This document shows, in pieces, positions 38,237 through 47,444 of a stretch of DNA of 64,000 nt. The stretch is from Bradyrhizobium ottawaense. GTDB taxonomy: Bacteria; Pseudomonadota; Alphaproteobacteria; Rhizobiales; Xanthobacteraceae. The notes under the pieces were generated by a model. That model ran no database searches. It was not told where the DNA came from and was given only the letters and a program-made list of their open reading frames with translations. The DNA lies in the NCBI RefSeq assembly GCF_002278135.3, contig NZ_CP029425.2, positions 1 through 64,000 on the forward strand, given 5' to 3'. A program made the position numbers and the translations under genes. Numbering within the stretch: the stretch's first letter is position 1; the number at the start of each line of letters is the position of its first letter.

Positions 38237-38917
38237 GTGCCGATAGACCTCATCATCTTCGACTGCGACGGTGTGCTCGTGGACAGCGAGGTGATCTCCT
38301 GTCGCGCGCATGCGGATGTGCTGACGAGGCACGGCTATCCGATCACCTCGGAGCAGGTGCTGGTCCGCTTCCTCGGCGTGTCCGAGAAAGACGCGCGGCG
38401 GATGGTCGAACAGGAAATCGGCCGCAGCCTCCCGGGTGATCTGGAGCAGCAGATCAGTGCGGCCACGCTGCAATTCTACGCCAGCGATCTGCAGCCGATC
38501 ACCCATGTGGCTGCGGCGATCGGCGCAATCGATCTGCCCAAATGCGTCGCATCGAGCGGCACGCCGGAGAAGATCACTCACGGCCTGACCTGTGCCGGCC
38601 TCTACGACCTGCTCGCTCCGCACATCTTCTCAGCGAGCCAGGTCGCACGCGGCAAGCCCGCGCCCGATCTGTTTCTGTTCGCGGCCAAGCAGATGAAAGT
38701 CCCGCCGGAACGCTGCCTCGTGATCGAGGACAGCGTCCCCGGGGTAACAGGCGCGTCCGCAGCCGGGATGACCGTGCTGGGCTTTCACGGCGGCAGCCAC
38801 TGCCCGCCGGGTCACGCCGAAAGGCTGCGCGCCGCCGGCGCCGGATCGACATTCGATGATATGCGGCAATTGCCGGAGCTGGTCCGACGGATCGAACCGG
38901 CCCGCCCCGTGAGGTAG
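38237..38917 (+). CDS. HAD family hydrolase, subfamily IA
   Basis: The 226-residue protein begins at GTG 38237, 4 bases after fur, and starts with the HAD motif I IIFDCDGVLVDSE (nucleophile and acid Asp), followed by SSGTPEKI (motif II), KPAPDLFLFAAKQM (motif III lysine) and VIEDSVPGVTGASAAGM (motif IV). It resembles beta-phosphoglucomutase-like and phosphatase members; the substrate is not assignable. The close spacing suggests it is in the fur transcript. Confidence 0.9.
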   Translation: MPIDLIIFDCDGVLVDSEVISCRAHADVLTRHGYPITSEQVLVRFLGVSEKDARRMVEQEIGRSLPGDLEQQISAATLQFYASDLQPITHVAAAIGAIDLPKCVASSGTPEKITHGLTCAGLYDLLAPHIFSASQVARGKPAPDLFLFAAKQMKVPPERCLVIEDSVPGVTGASAAGMTVLGFHGGSHCPPGHAERLRAAGAGSTFDDMRQLPELVRRIEPARPVR

Positions 38918-38924
38918 CCTTTGA

Positions 38925-39022
38925 CCGTCATTCCGGGGCACGTGCAGAGCGCGTGAAGCCGGAATCTCGTCCAAAACCTCCGGATTTCGGGGCACGACTG
39001 CATCGCCCCCCCGGAATGACGG
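38925..39022. repeat. Palindromic repeat resembling family B
   Basis: CCGTCATTCCGGGG (38925-38938) and CCCCGGAATGACGG (39009-39022) are perfect 14-base reverse complements. Short pieces of GGGGCACG and CCGGAAT recur inside. It lies between the HAD gene and miaB. Confidence 0.75.
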
Positions 39023-39101
39023 CCCAGGAGGCTCCATTCGCTGGATTTTCGTCCCTCCAACCTATATCTGAGGGCCGTTCTCCACCACAATTCCGGGTTC
39101 C

Positions 39102-40496
39102 ATGACGCCGCCGCGCAAGCTGCACATCAAATCATATGGCTGCCAGATGAACGTCTACGATGCGCAGCGCATGGTGGACACGTTGGCTCCGGAAGGATTC
39201 GTGGAGACGGCCAGCGCTGATGACGCCGACCTCGTCATCCTCAACACCTGCCACATCCGCGAGAAGGCCTCCGAAAAGGTCTATTCCGAGCTGGGCCGAT
39301 TGCGCGTCGCCAAGGACGAGGCCGCGCGCGCGGGCCGCGCGATGCAAATCGCGGTCGCGGGCTGCGTCGCGCAGGCCGAGGGCGAGGAGATCGTGCGCCG
39401 AGCGCCTGTCGTGGACGTCGTGGTGGGACCGCAGAGCTATCATCACCTGCCGGAGCTGCTGAAGCGCGCCGGCAATGAAGGCCGCGCGATCGAGACCGAG
39501 TTTCCCGCCCAGGACAAGTTCGGCTTCCTGGCTCAGCCCAAGCCCGACGCGATCCGCGCGCGCGGCATTTCCGCTTTCGTCACGGTGCAGGAAGGCTGCG
39601 ACAAGTTCTGCACCTTCTGCGTCGTACCCTATACGCGCGGTTCGGAAGTCTCGCGCCCTGTCGCCAAGATCGTCGACGACGTGAAGCGGCTTGCCGACAA
39701 CGGCGTGCGCGAGCTGACGCTGATCGGACAGAACGTCAACGCCTATCATGGCGACGGACCGGACGGAAAAACCTGGCCGCTCGGCAGGCTGCTCGAGCAT
39801 CTGGCGACAATTCCCGGCATCGCGCGGCTGCGCTATTCGACCAGCCACCCGCGCGACGTCGACGACAGCCTCATTGCAGCCCATCGCGATCTCGGTGCCC
39901 TGATGCCGTTCGTGCACCTGCCGGTGCAGTCGGGCTCGGACCGCATTCTGGCCGCCATGAACCGGAAACATACCGCCGATGATTACCGGCGGGTCATCGA
40001 CCGTTTCCGCGCCGCGCGCCAAGACATTGCTTTTTCATCAGATTTTATCGTGGGCTTCCCCGGCGAGGGCGAGCAAGATTTTCTCGCCACCCTCGCGCTT
40101 GTCACGCAAATCGGCTACGCTGCGGCTTATTCGTTCAAATACTCCGCCCGGCCGGGAACGCCGGCCGCGGACATGCAGGAGACGGTGTCCCCCGCCGAGA
40201 TGGACCAGCGATTGGAGCGGCTCCAGGAACTGATCGACAGCCAGCAATCGGCCTTCAACAAGGCTGCGATTGGCTCAACGGTCGACGTGCTGTTCGAGCG
40301 TCCGGCCCGCAGGGACGGCCAGATCGTCGGCCGCACCGCATTCCTGCAGCCCGCCCACGTGATGGCCTCGCCCGACATCATCGGACAAATCCTGCCTGTC
40401 AGGATCGACAGCCTCGAACGCTACAGCTTTCTCGGTGAGCTCGTGACGCCGCGTGGGGCGCGCGAGCCCGCTTTATCGCCAGCCATCGGAGCCTGA
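39102..40496 (+). CDS. miaB: tRNA-2-methylthio-N6-dimethylallyladenosine synthase MiaB
   Basis: MiaB is a radical-SAM methylthiotransferase that modifies i6A37 of tRNA to ms2i6A. The 464-residue protein has the N-terminal cluster cysteines Cys14 (GCQMN), Cys50 (NTCHIRE) and Cys88 (AGCVAQ), the radical-SAM triad Cys166, Cys170 and Cys173 (GCDKFCTFC), the stretch [23 protein letters not shown], and a C-terminal TRAM domain. phoH follows at once, and ybeY, corC and lnt after that, the widely conserved miaB-ybeZ-ybeY-ybeX-lnt order. Confidence 0.97.
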   Translation: MTPPRKLHIKSYGCQMNVYDAQRMVDTLAPEGFVETASADDADLVILNTCHIREKASEKVYSELGRLRVAKDEAARAGRAMQIAVAGCVAQAEGEEIVRRAPVVDVVVGPQSYHHLPELLKRAGNEGRAIETEFPAQDKFGFLAQPKPDAIRARGISAFVTVQEGCDKFCTFCVVPYTRGSEVSRPVAKIVDDVKRLADNGVRELTLIGQNVNAYHGDGPDGKTWPLGRLLEHLATIPGIARLRYSTSHPRDVDDSLIAAHRDLGALMPFVHLPVQSGSDRILAAMNRKHTADDYRRVIDRFRAARQDIAFSSDFIVGFPGEGEQDFLATLALVTQIGYAAAYSFKYSARPGTPAADMQETVSPAEMDQRLERLQELIDSQQSAFNKAAIGSTVDVLFERPARRDGQIVGRTAFLQPAHVMASPDIIGQILPVRIDSLERYSFLGELVTPRGAREPALSPAIGA

Positions 40497-40500
40497 ACCC

Positions 40501-41559
40501 TTGCCAAAAAGCGCATCGGATTCGTCTTCTCTCGCTCCCAGCCGCAAATTTGACCGCGACATGCAAGTTCCGCCCGAGACCCAGGTCGTCATCGACTTCG
40601 ACGACAACCGCGCCGCTTCCGCGCTGGTCGGCCCCTACGGCCAGCATCTGGCGCAGATCGAGCGGCGGCTCGGCGTCGTCGTCGATTCCAAGGGCAACCA
40701 CATCACGATCGGCGGCACGCGCGACGGCTGCGACGCCGCACGCCGCGTGCTGGAGATGCTCTACGCGCAGGCCGTGAAGGGGCAGGATCTCGACCAGGGC
40801 GAGGTTGAGGGCGCGATTCGCGCGGTCATCGCCCAGGGCTCACTGTTCGAGTTCGACGCCAAATCGGCCAAATCGGCGACCTTCGACAGCATCAATCTGC
40901 GCAAGCGTCCGGTGCGCGCACGCACCGCCGCGCAGGACTCCTATATCCGCGCGCTGAAGCGCCACGAGCTGGTGTTCGGCATCGGCCCGGCCGGCACCGG
41001 CAAGACCTGGCTCGCGGTCGCGCATGCCGCGCAACTGTTCGAGCGCAAGGAGGTCGACAAGATCATCCTGTCGCGTCCGGCGGTGGAAGCCGGCGAGCGG
41101 CTCGGCTTCCTGCCCGGCGATCTCCGCGAGAAGGTCGATCCTTATCTTCGCCCGATCTACGACGCCCTCTACGATCTCATGGATGCGCGCATCGTCGAGC
41201 GCGCGCTCCAGACCGGCGAGATCGAGATCGCGCCGCTCGCCTTCATGCGCGGCCGCACCCTCACCAACGCCGCCATCATCCTGGACGAGGCGCAGAACAC
41301 CACGTCGATGCAGATGAAGATGTTTTTGACGCGCCTCGGCGAGAACAGCCGCATGATCGTGACCGGCGATCCCTCGCAGATCGACCTGCCGAACGGCCAG
41401 ACCTCGGGCCTGGCCGAAGCGACCCGCCTCCTGGGCGGCGTCGAGGGCATCGCCCAGGTTCATTTCAAAGCCGAGGACGTGATCCGCCACGAACTCGTGG
41501 CGCGGATCGTCGCCGCCTACGAAGGCTCGCCGCAGCGGCCGGCCGCCGGCAAATCCTGA
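40501..41559 (+). CDS. phoH: PhoH family ATPase (YbeZ)
   Basis: PhoH/YbeZ is an ATPase that works with YbeY in RNA and ribosome quality control. TTG 40501, 4 bases after miaB, gives 352 residues; ATG 40561 is an alternative start. A KH-like N-terminal part (ALVGPYGQHLAQIERRLGV) precedes the ATPase with Walker A GPAGTGKTWLA and Walker B IILDEAQNTTSMQMKMFLTR, then TGDPSQIDLP. The gene order with ybeY, corC and lnt supports the assignment. Confidence 0.93.
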   Translation: MPKSASDSSSLAPSRKFDRDMQVPPETQVVIDFDDNRAASALVGPYGQHLAQIERRLGVVVDSKGNHITIGGTRDGCDAARRVLEMLYAQAVKGQDLDQGEVEGAIRAVIAQGSLFEFDAKSAKSATFDSINLRKRPVRARTAAQDSYIRALKRHELVFGIGPAGTGKTWLAVAHAAQLFERKEVDKIILSRPAVEAGERLGFLPGDLREKVDPYLRPIYDALYDLMDARIVERALQTGEIEIAPLAFMRGRTLTNAAIILDEAQNTTSMQMKMFLTRLGENSRMIVTGDPSQIDLPNGQTSGLAEATRLLGGVEGIAQVHFKAEDVIRHELVARIVAAYEGSPQRPAAGKS

Positions 41560-41581
41560 CGAGGCAACAGCCGGACCCAGA

Positions 41582-41603
41582 GGGCGCGGACACGGCGCCC
41601 TTT
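41582..41603 (+). terminator. Intercistronic hairpin between phoH and ybeY
   Basis: GGGCGC (41582-41587) and GCGCCC (41595-41600) with a 7-base loop are followed by TTT. It is short and probably only a partial terminator within the operon. Confidence 0.4.
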
Positions 41604-41619
41604 CGTCCCAGACAACACA

Positions 41620-42129
41620 ATGTCCCATCCCAACCTTCCCATGACCGAGGTCCTCGTCGTCGCCGATTGCTGGCAGCGCGAGCCCGATTCCGAAGCCGTG
41701 ATCCAGCGCGCGGTTGCGGCCGCCGCTGAGAGTGTCGACGAAGACGTCGCCGAGGCGGAAGTGGCGGTGATGCTGACCGATGATGCCGGCATCCGCACCC
41801 TCAACAGCAACTGGCGCGGCATCGACAAGCCGACCAACGTGCTGTCGTTTCCCGCGCTCCAGCCGGAGGGCGAATGGAAGCCGGGCGATGCGCCGCGCAT
41901 GCTCGGCGATATCGCGATCGCCTACGAGACCATGCGGCGCGAGGCGGACGAGGAACACAAGCCGTTCGACCACCATTTGAGCCATCTCGCCGTGCACGGC
42001 TTCCTGCATCTGATCGGCTACGACCACGAGAACGACGGCGACGCCGAGGAGATGGAGGCCCTGGAGACGCAGATCCTGGCTCACCTTGGAATTCCCGATC
42101 CCTATGCAGACCGCGCAGGGACACACTGA
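41620..42129 (+). CDS. ybeY: Endoribonuclease/rRNA maturation factor YbeY
   Basis: YbeY is a zinc-dependent single-strand endoribonuclease needed for 16S rRNA maturation and ribosome quality control. The 169-residue protein has the NWRGIDKPTNVLSFP stretch, GDIAIAYETMRREA and the zinc motif HGFLHLIGYDH with the three ligand histidines. ATG 41620 is used; ATG 41641 is possible. The corC-like gene starts 1 base after its stop. Confidence 0.94.
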   Translation: MSHPNLPMTEVLVVADCWQREPDSEAVIQRAVAAAAESVDEDVAEAEVAVMLTDDAGIRTLNSNWRGIDKPTNVLSFPALQPEGEWKPGDAPRMLGDIAIAYETMRREADEEHKPFDHHLSHLAVHGFLHLIGYDHENDGDAEEMEALETQILAHLGIPDPYADRAGTH

Positions 42130-42130
42130 G

Positions 42131-43249
42131 ATGCCGGACTCCGACCCGATTCAAGATAACCCGCGCCACACGGCCAATCTGCCGGCCGTGGTGACTCAGG
42201 GCGAGGTGATGCGCCCGACCGCCGATGGCTGGCTCTTGCGCGCCATCCGCACGCTGTTCGGCTGGAAGGCGGGATCGGTGCGCGACGACCTCCAGGTCGT
42301 GCTCGACGCGACGACGCCCGACGACACCGGCTTCTCGGCGGTCGAGCGCACCATGCTGCGCAACATCCTCGGTCTGCACGAGCGCCGCATCGCCGACGTC
42401 ATGGTCCATCGCGCCGACGTCATCGCGGTGAAGCGCGACATCCCGCTCGGCGAATTGATGGACCGCTTCGAGAGCGCCGGCCATTCGCGCCTCGTGGTCT
42501 ACAACGAGACGCTCGATGATCCCGTCGGCATCGTCCATATCCGCGACCTGCTCGCGTTCATGACCGCGCGTGCGCGCGTGTCGGAAGCCACCAAGACCAA
42601 GCGCAAGAAGCCGCTGCCAGCCGGGCTCGACCTCCGCGCCGTCGATCTGGCGCTGCCGCTCGAGGAAGCGCGCATCATCCGCAAGCTGCTCTATGTGCCG
42701 CCGTCGATGCGGGCGATTGACCTGCTCGCGCAGATGCAGGCCACGCGCATTCACCTCGCGCTGGTGGTCGACGAATATGGCGGCAGCGACGGGCTGGTTT
42801 CGCTCGAGGACATCGTCGAGCAGATCGTCGGCGAGATCGACGACGAGCACGACAGCGACGAGCCGCCCTCGATCGTGCGCCTGCCCGACAATGCCTTCAT
42901 CGCCGACGCCCGCGCCAGCCTCGACGACGTCCGCTCGGTGATCGGTGGGGATTTCGTCACCGGCGAGGCCGGTGAGGAAGTGGAGACGCTCGGCGGCTAT
43001 CTCGTCAGCTTCGTCGGGCGCCTGCCGGTGCGCGGCGAGGTGATCTCGGGTCCCGGCAATTACGAGATCGAGGTGCTCGATGCCGATCCGCGCCGCGTCA
43101 AGCGGCTGCGCATCTCGACGCGGAAGGAGCGTCCCGCGCCGCGCACTCAGCGCGAGAGCCGGCGCCGCGAGGCTACGCCAGACAGCGGTCAATCGCCGGC
43201 CAACGACACGCCCACCCCGCCGCCAAGCGACGGGACCGGCCAACAGTGA
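42131..43249 (+). CDS. Hemolysin/CorC-type CBS-domain protein
   Basis: YbeX/CorC proteins lack membrane helices and are linked to magnesium/cobalt handling and ribosome function. The 372-residue protein has two CBS domains (about 75-200: IADVMVHRADVIAVKRDIPLGELMDRF.. and MRAIDLLAQMQATRIHLALVVDEYGGSDGLVSLEDIVEQIVGEIDDEH) and a C-terminal CorC_HlyC transporter-associated domain (about 255-340). The tail is rich in Arg, Thr and Pro. The stop overlaps the GTG start of lnt, so the two are coupled. The symbol corC would be reasonable but function here is inferred. Confidence 0.9.
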   Translation: MPDSDPIQDNPRHTANLPAVVTQGEVMRPTADGWLLRAIRTLFGWKAGSVRDDLQVVLDATTPDDTGFSAVERTMLRNILGLHERRIADVMVHRADVIAVKRDIPLGELMDRFESAGHSRLVVYNETLDDPVGIVHIRDLLAFMTARARVSEATKTKRKKPLPAGLDLRAVDLALPLEEARIIRKLLYVPPSMRAIDLLAQMQATRIHLALVVDEYGGSDGLVSLEDIVEQIVGEIDDEHDSDEPPSIVRLPDNAFIADARASLDDVRSVIGGDFVTGEAGEEVETLGGYLVSFVGRLPVRGEVISGPGNYEIEVLDADPRRVKRLRISTRKERPAPRTQRESRRREATPDSGQSPANDTPTPPPSDGTGQQ

Positions 43250-44859
43250 GCCCGTTCCAGCGACTTCGACAGATTGCGCTTGCCATCATCCTCGCCTGGG
43301 GATGGAAGCGCGCCGTCATTGCCATTGGGTGCGGAGCGCTGTCGGTGCTGGCGTTGGCGCCGTTCAACCTCTTCCCGGTGCTGTTCATCACCTTCCCGGT
43401 ACTGGTCTGGCTGATCGACGGCGCCGGCGCCGGACGCTATGGCGGCGTCCCCGCCGCGGCGCTGACCGGCTACTGGTTCGGGCTCGGCTATTTCGTCCCC
43501 GGCCTCTACTGGATCGGCTACGCCTTCTTCGTCGAGGCCGATGTATTCGCCTGGCTGACGCCGTTCGCCGTGCTCGGCCTGCCTGCTTATCTGTCCATCT
43601 TCACGGCCATCGGCTTTGCGCTGGCACGCCTGCTCTGGACCAAGAACGCCACGCGCGTGCTTGCGCTTGCGGCAAGCCTCACAATCAGCGAATGGCTGCG
43701 CGGTCACCTCCTGACCGGCTTTCCCTGGAACGCGTTCGGCTATGCGCTGTCCGAGCCGCTGCCGCTGGCGCAGACGGCCTCGCTGGTCGGCCTGTGGGGC
43801 ATGACGTTCCTGACGGTTGCGATCTTCGCGAGCCCCGCGACGCTGATCGACCGCACGCCCGATCGCCGCCTGGCGTGGCGCGTGCCGGCGGCCGCAATTG
43901 CGCTCCTGGTTGTCATGAGCATCTTCGGCGCGATCCGCCTGTCGCTGCATCCAACCACGATGGTCTCAGGCGCCAAGCTGCGCCTGATGCAACCGAACCT
44001 GCAGCAGGACGCCAAATTCAATTACGCCGCCAAGTCGGAGGTGATGAAAAAATATTTGGCGCTGTCGGACCGCGCCTCCGGCCCGCAATCGACCGGCGTG
44101 CGCGATGCCACCATCCTGATCTGGCCGGAATCGGCCTTTCCGTTCTTCCTGACCCGCGAAGCCGATGCGATGGCGCAGATCGCCGATCTACTGCCCAAGG
44201 GCACGGTGCTGATCACGGGTTCGGTCCGCGCGCCCGACCTGCCGCGGGGCACGCCGATCACGCGTGCCTATAATTCGATCTACGTGATCGATCACGATGG
44301 CAGCGTGCTCGCAGTGTACGACAAGTTGCATTTGGTGCCGTTCGGAGAATTTCTTCCCTACCAGGCACTGATGGAGAAGCTCGGTTTCGAGCAACTGACG
44401 CGTGTGCGCGGCGGCTTCATTCCCGGCACGGTGCGGCATGCGCTGCAGGTGCCCGGCGCGCCGCCCGCGCTACCGCTAATCTGTTACGAGGCAATTTTTC
44501 CCGGCGAGGTGGCTGGACGCAACGAACGTCCGGGCTGGATCGTGAACCTCACCAATGACGGTTGGTTCGGCATTTCGACCGGCCCCTATCAGCATCTCGA
44601 GCAGTCGCGCATGCGCGCGATCGAGCTCGGATTGCCGCTGGTCCGCTCCGCCAATACCGGTATCTCCGCGGTGATCGATCCGGTGGGCCGCACCGTCGCC
44701 AGCCTCGGTCTCGGCATCGAAGGCATTTTGGATGCAAGCCTGCCTGCCGCGATATCACCGACGGTCTATGCGCGGGTGGGCGATGTGCCGGCTGCCATGC
44801 TCGTCGCGCTGGCCGTGATTCTGGCGGTCCGCCGACGTGTCACCAAGCGGAAGACCTGA
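43246..44859 (+). CDS. lnt: Apolipoprotein N-acyltransferase
   Basis: Lnt adds the third acyl chain to lipoproteins in the inner membrane. The GTG start overlaps the upstream stop (GTGA). The 537-residue protein has about six N-terminal membrane spans and a C-terminal nitrilase-like domain with the catalytic triad: Glu in IWPESAFPF, Lys in YDKLHLVPFGEFLPY, Cys in LICYEAIFP. It ends the miaB-phoH-ybeY-corC-lnt run. Confidence 0.96.
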   Translation: MSPFQRLRQIALAIILAWGWKRAVIAIGCGALSVLALAPFNLFPVLFITFPVLVWLIDGAGAGRYGGVPAAALTGYWFGLGYFVPGLYWIGYAFFVEADVFAWLTPFAVLGLPAYLSIFTAIGFALARLLWTKNATRVLALAASLTISEWLRGHLLTGFPWNAFGYALSEPLPLAQTASLVGLWGMTFLTVAIFASPATLIDRTPDRRLAWRVPAAAIALLVVMSIFGAIRLSLHPTTMVSGAKLRLMQPNLQQDAKFNYAAKSEVMKKYLALSDRASGPQSTGVRDATILIWPESAFPFFLTREADAMAQIADLLPKGTVLITGSVRAPDLPRGTPITRAYNSIYVIDHDGSVLAVYDKLHLVPFGEFLPYQALMEKLGFEQLTRVRGGFIPGTVRHALQVPGAPPALPLICYEAIFPGEVAGRNERPGWIVNLTNDGWFGISTGPYQHLEQSRMRAIELGLPLVRSANTGISAVIDPVGRTVASLGLGIEGILDASLPAAISPTVYARVGDVPAAMLVALAVILAVRRRVTKRKT

Positions 44860-44892
44860 TCGCACCGTCGCCGCGGAGGCGGCCGGAAGCTT

Positions 44893-44943
44893 TTGACAAC
44901 CGTAGTCCCACGGTTGACAGACTGCACATGGGCTCCCCATTCT
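44893..44943 (+). promoter_or_regulatory. Promoter/operator of the HTH regulator gene
   Basis: The palindrome CAACCGT-N6-ACGGTTG (44897-44903 with 44910-44916) is bracketed by two TTGACA hexamers at 44893-44898 and 44914-44919. The second could be a -35 box, with a poor -10 (CATTCT) about 18 bases downstream. Overlap of a palindrome and a -35 box fits repression, perhaps autoregulation by the HTH protein. Confidence 0.5.
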
Positions 44944-45080
44944 GCACCGGCTGCAAAAGACAGTGGGCATTGCTAAATTTCTCCGCAATGTTTCCCAATA
45001 AGAGGGTCTGATTTGACGATGCTTGCACCTGAGGCACTCCAGTTGATTGCGCTGAAGGTGGTGTTTGGAGGGCTGAGGAA

Positions 45081-45494
45081 ATGTCGAAAGCGCCCAACCC
45101 TGTTGACAAATATGTCGGCAGTCGCGTGCGTATGCGCCGCATCATGTTGGGCATGAGCCAGGAAAAGCTCGGTGAAGCTTTGGGCCTGACTTTCCAGCAG
45201 ATCCAGAAATACGAGAAGGGTACGAACCGGGTCGGCGCGAGCCGTATCCAGCAGATCGCCGAAATCCTCCAGGTGCCGGTGTCGTTCCTGTTCGAGGGCG
45301 GCCCGAGCGGCGTGCCGGGTCCGGACGGCTTCGCAGAAGGCGCCTCGCCTTCCTATGTGTCGGACTTTCTCGCGACGTCGGAAGGACTTGCCCTGACCAA
45401 GGCGTTCACGCGAATCACCGATTCGAAGATGCGCCGCTCGATCGTCGATCTCGTCGAGCAGATTGCGGCTCGCGAAGGTCCCGACAAGCGCTGA
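45081..45494 (+). CDS. XRE-family helix-turn-helix regulator
   Basis: The 137-residue protein has an N-terminal Cro/CI helix-turn-helix: VGSRVRMRRIMLGMSQEKLGEALGLTFQQIQKYEKGTNRVGASRIQQIAEILQV (about 12-66), then a C-terminal region ending LTKAFTRITDSKMRRSIVDLVEQIAA, seen in widely conserved alphaproteobacterial regulators of this size. The target genes are unknown. A palindrome in the upstream gap could be its own operator. It lies downstream of lnt with a 221-base gap, so it has its own promoter. Confidence 0.9.
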   Translation: MSKAPNPVDKYVGSRVRMRRIMLGMSQEKLGEALGLTFQQIQKYEKGTNRVGASRIQQIAEILQVPVSFLFEGGPSGVPGPDGFAEGASPSYVSDFLATSEGLALTKAFTRITDSKMRRSIVDLVEQIAAREGPDKR

Positions 45495-45513
45495 TCGCCA
45501 TCAGAATGGCGAT
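45494..45513 (+). terminator. Hairpin at the end of the HTH gene
   Basis: ATCGCCAT (45494-45501) and ATGGCGAT (45506-45513) form a perfect 8-base-pair stem with loop CAGA, beginning at the last base of the stop codon and followed by TTG. A modest terminator. Confidence 0.6.
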
Positions 45514-45609
45514 TTGAGACCGCGTCAAATCTGGCCTATGTCGTCATTTGTGGCCGCGCTTTGATGCGCGTCCGCTTCGATGATGCGATTCAAAGGCACA
45601 GATGCGTCC

Positions 45610-46737
45610 ATGGCCAGCTCCAATTGGTTCGATACCCAAACTATTCTCGATGGCATCCGCCGCTGGGTGGAGGTCGAGACGCCGACGGAAGCGCCCGAAC
45701 AAGTCAACAGGCTGATCTCGATGGTCGCGGAGCAATACCGCGATCTGCCTGTCACGCTCGAACGCGTCGCCGGCGTCGATGGCTGCGGCGATCATCTCAT
45801 GGCGCGCTCGAATTGGGGGCAGGACCGGCCGGGCATCCTGGTGCTGAGCCACCTCGACACCGTCCATCCCATGGGATTCATCGAGCGCCTGCCGTTCAAG
45901 GTCGAAGGCGACGTCGCGTACGGTCCCGGCATCTACGACATGAAGGGCGGCGCCTACATCGCCCATCACGCGTTTCGCGCACTGTGTGCCACAGTCGATC
46001 GCTCGCCGCTCGGCATCACGCATTTGTTCACCTCCGACGAGGAGATCGGCAGTCCCACCTCGCGCGCACTCATCGAGACGGAAGGGCGCAAGGCCAAATA
46101 CGTGCTGGTGACGGAGCCGGCGCGCGATGGCGGCAAGATCGTCACTGGACGCAAGGGCGTCGGACGCTTCAAGGTATTCATCAAGGGCGTGCCCGCGCAT
46201 GCCGGCTCGCGGCCGGAAGACGGCCGCAGCGCCGTGCGCGAGCTCGGTAACGTCATCCTCGCCCTGGAAGGGATGAACGACCTGACACGCGGCGTCAGCG
46301 TCAATGTCGGCGTGGTGCGTGGCGGCACGCGCCCCAACGTCACGCCGGAAGAGGCCTATGCCGAAGTCGATCTGCGCGTGCCGAGCCTCAAGGACGCAGA
46401 GGAGTTCGTCGGCAAGATCCTTGGGCTGACGTCGAAGACCGACGGCGTCACCGTCACGGTCACCGGCGAGCTCAATCGTCCGCCCTACGAGAAGAGCAAC
46501 GCGGGCGCCTCGCTGTACGAACACGCGAAGACGCTGGCCGGCGAGATCGGCTTCGAGCTGGTCGACACCCACACCGGCGGCGGCTCGGACGGCAATTTCA
46601 CCGCGGCCCACACCGCGACGCTTGACGGACTCGGCGTCGACGGCAAGGGCGCGCACACTCATTATGAGCAGCTCTATGTCTCCTCGCTCGCGCCGCGCGC
46701 GCGGCTGCTCCATCGCCTGTACCAGACGCTGCGATGA
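45610..46737 (+). CDS. M20 family metallopeptidase (carboxypeptidase G2-like)
   Basis: M20 enzymes hydrolyse amide bonds of peptides and N-acyl amino acids with two zinc ions. ATG 45610 gives 375 residues (MASSNWFDTQTILDGIRRWVEVETPTEAP); the frame is open to 45580. Metal-site motifs: VLSHLDTVHP, GPGIYDMKGGAY, TSDEEIGS with catalytic Glu, VTEPARDG, and a C-terminal HTHYEQ. A dimerisation domain occupies about 185-290. No signal peptide. trmB starts inside its stop codon (ATGA), implying coupling. The substrate is unknown. Confidence 0.9.
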   Translation: MASSNWFDTQTILDGIRRWVEVETPTEAPEQVNRLISMVAEQYRDLPVTLERVAGVDGCGDHLMARSNWGQDRPGILVLSHLDTVHPMGFIERLPFKVEGDVAYGPGIYDMKGGAYIAHHAFRALCATVDRSPLGITHLFTSDEEIGSPTSRALIETEGRKAKYVLVTEPARDGGKIVTGRKGVGRFKVFIKGVPAHAGSRPEDGRSAVRELGNVILALEGMNDLTRGVSVNVGVVRGGTRPNVTPEEAYAEVDLRVPSLKDAEEFVGKILGLTSKTDGVTVTVTGELNRPPYEKSNAGASLYEHAKTLAGEIGFELVDTHTGGGSDGNFTAAHTATLDGLGVDGKGAHTHYEQLYVSSLAPRARLLHRLYQTLR

Positions 46738-47444
46738 GCGAGCGCAAATCAGACCCCGATCGCGATGACAGCGAGCGCACGTTCTTCGGGCGCCGCAAGG
46801 GTCACAAGCTCAGGCAGCACCAGGCCGAGCTGATTGGTCAACTGCTGCCGCATCTGGCGCTCGACATCGACGGTGAGACGCCGGCGGATGCAAGCGAGAT
46901 CTTCGATCCCGCCGCCGACGATGTGCGGCTCGAGATCGGCTTCGGCGGCGGCGAGCATCTGACGGCCGAGGCACAAAGCTTCGCCACGACAGGCTTCATC
47001 GGCTGCGAGCCCTACGTCAACGGCATGGCCAAGATCCTCGCGCAGATCGAGGCCGCCAACATCGGCAACATCCGCCTGTTTGCAGGCGATGCCGCCGAGC
47101 TGCTGGCCTGGCTGCCCAAGGCATCGCTGTCGCGGATCGACCTGATCCATCCCGATCCCTGGCCGAAGCGGCGGCACTGGAAACGGCGCTTCGTCCAGGA
47201 CCGGACCATCGCCGCGATGGCGCGCGTGCTGAAGCCGAACGGCGAATTCCGCTTCGTCTGCGACATCGACGATTACTGCGCCTGGACGCTGTCGCATCTT
47301 GCGCGTTCGCAGGATTTCGTCTGGCTTGCCGAACGCGCCGACGACTTCAGACAGCAGTGGGCGGGCTACACCATGACGCGCTACGGCCGAAAGGCCGCGC
47401 GCGAAGGACGGAAGGCGGCGTATTTGCGATTCAGACGACTCTAG
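46734..47444 (+). CDS. trmB: tRNA (guanine-N7-)-methyltransferase
   Basis: TrmB makes m7G46 in tRNA using SAM. The 236-residue protein has the SAM-binding DVRLEIGFGGGEHL, the conserved FIGCEPYVNGMAK, and the catalytic motif LIHPDPWPKRRHWKRRFVQ. It begins at an ATG overlapping the M20 peptidase stop and ends in a CTAG that also holds the stop codon of the converging DUF2336 gene. Confidence 0.96.
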   Translation: MSERKSDPDRDDSERTFFGRRKGHKLRQHQAELIGQLLPHLALDIDGETPADASEIFDPAADDVRLEIGFGGGEHLTAEAQSFATTGFIGCEPYVNGMAKILAQIEAANIGNIRLFAGDAAELLAWLPKASLSRIDLIHPDPWPKRRHWKRRFVQDRTIAAMARVLKPNGEFRFVCDIDDYCAWTLSHLARSQDFVWLAERADDFRQQWAGYTMTRYGRKAAREGRKAAYLRFRRL

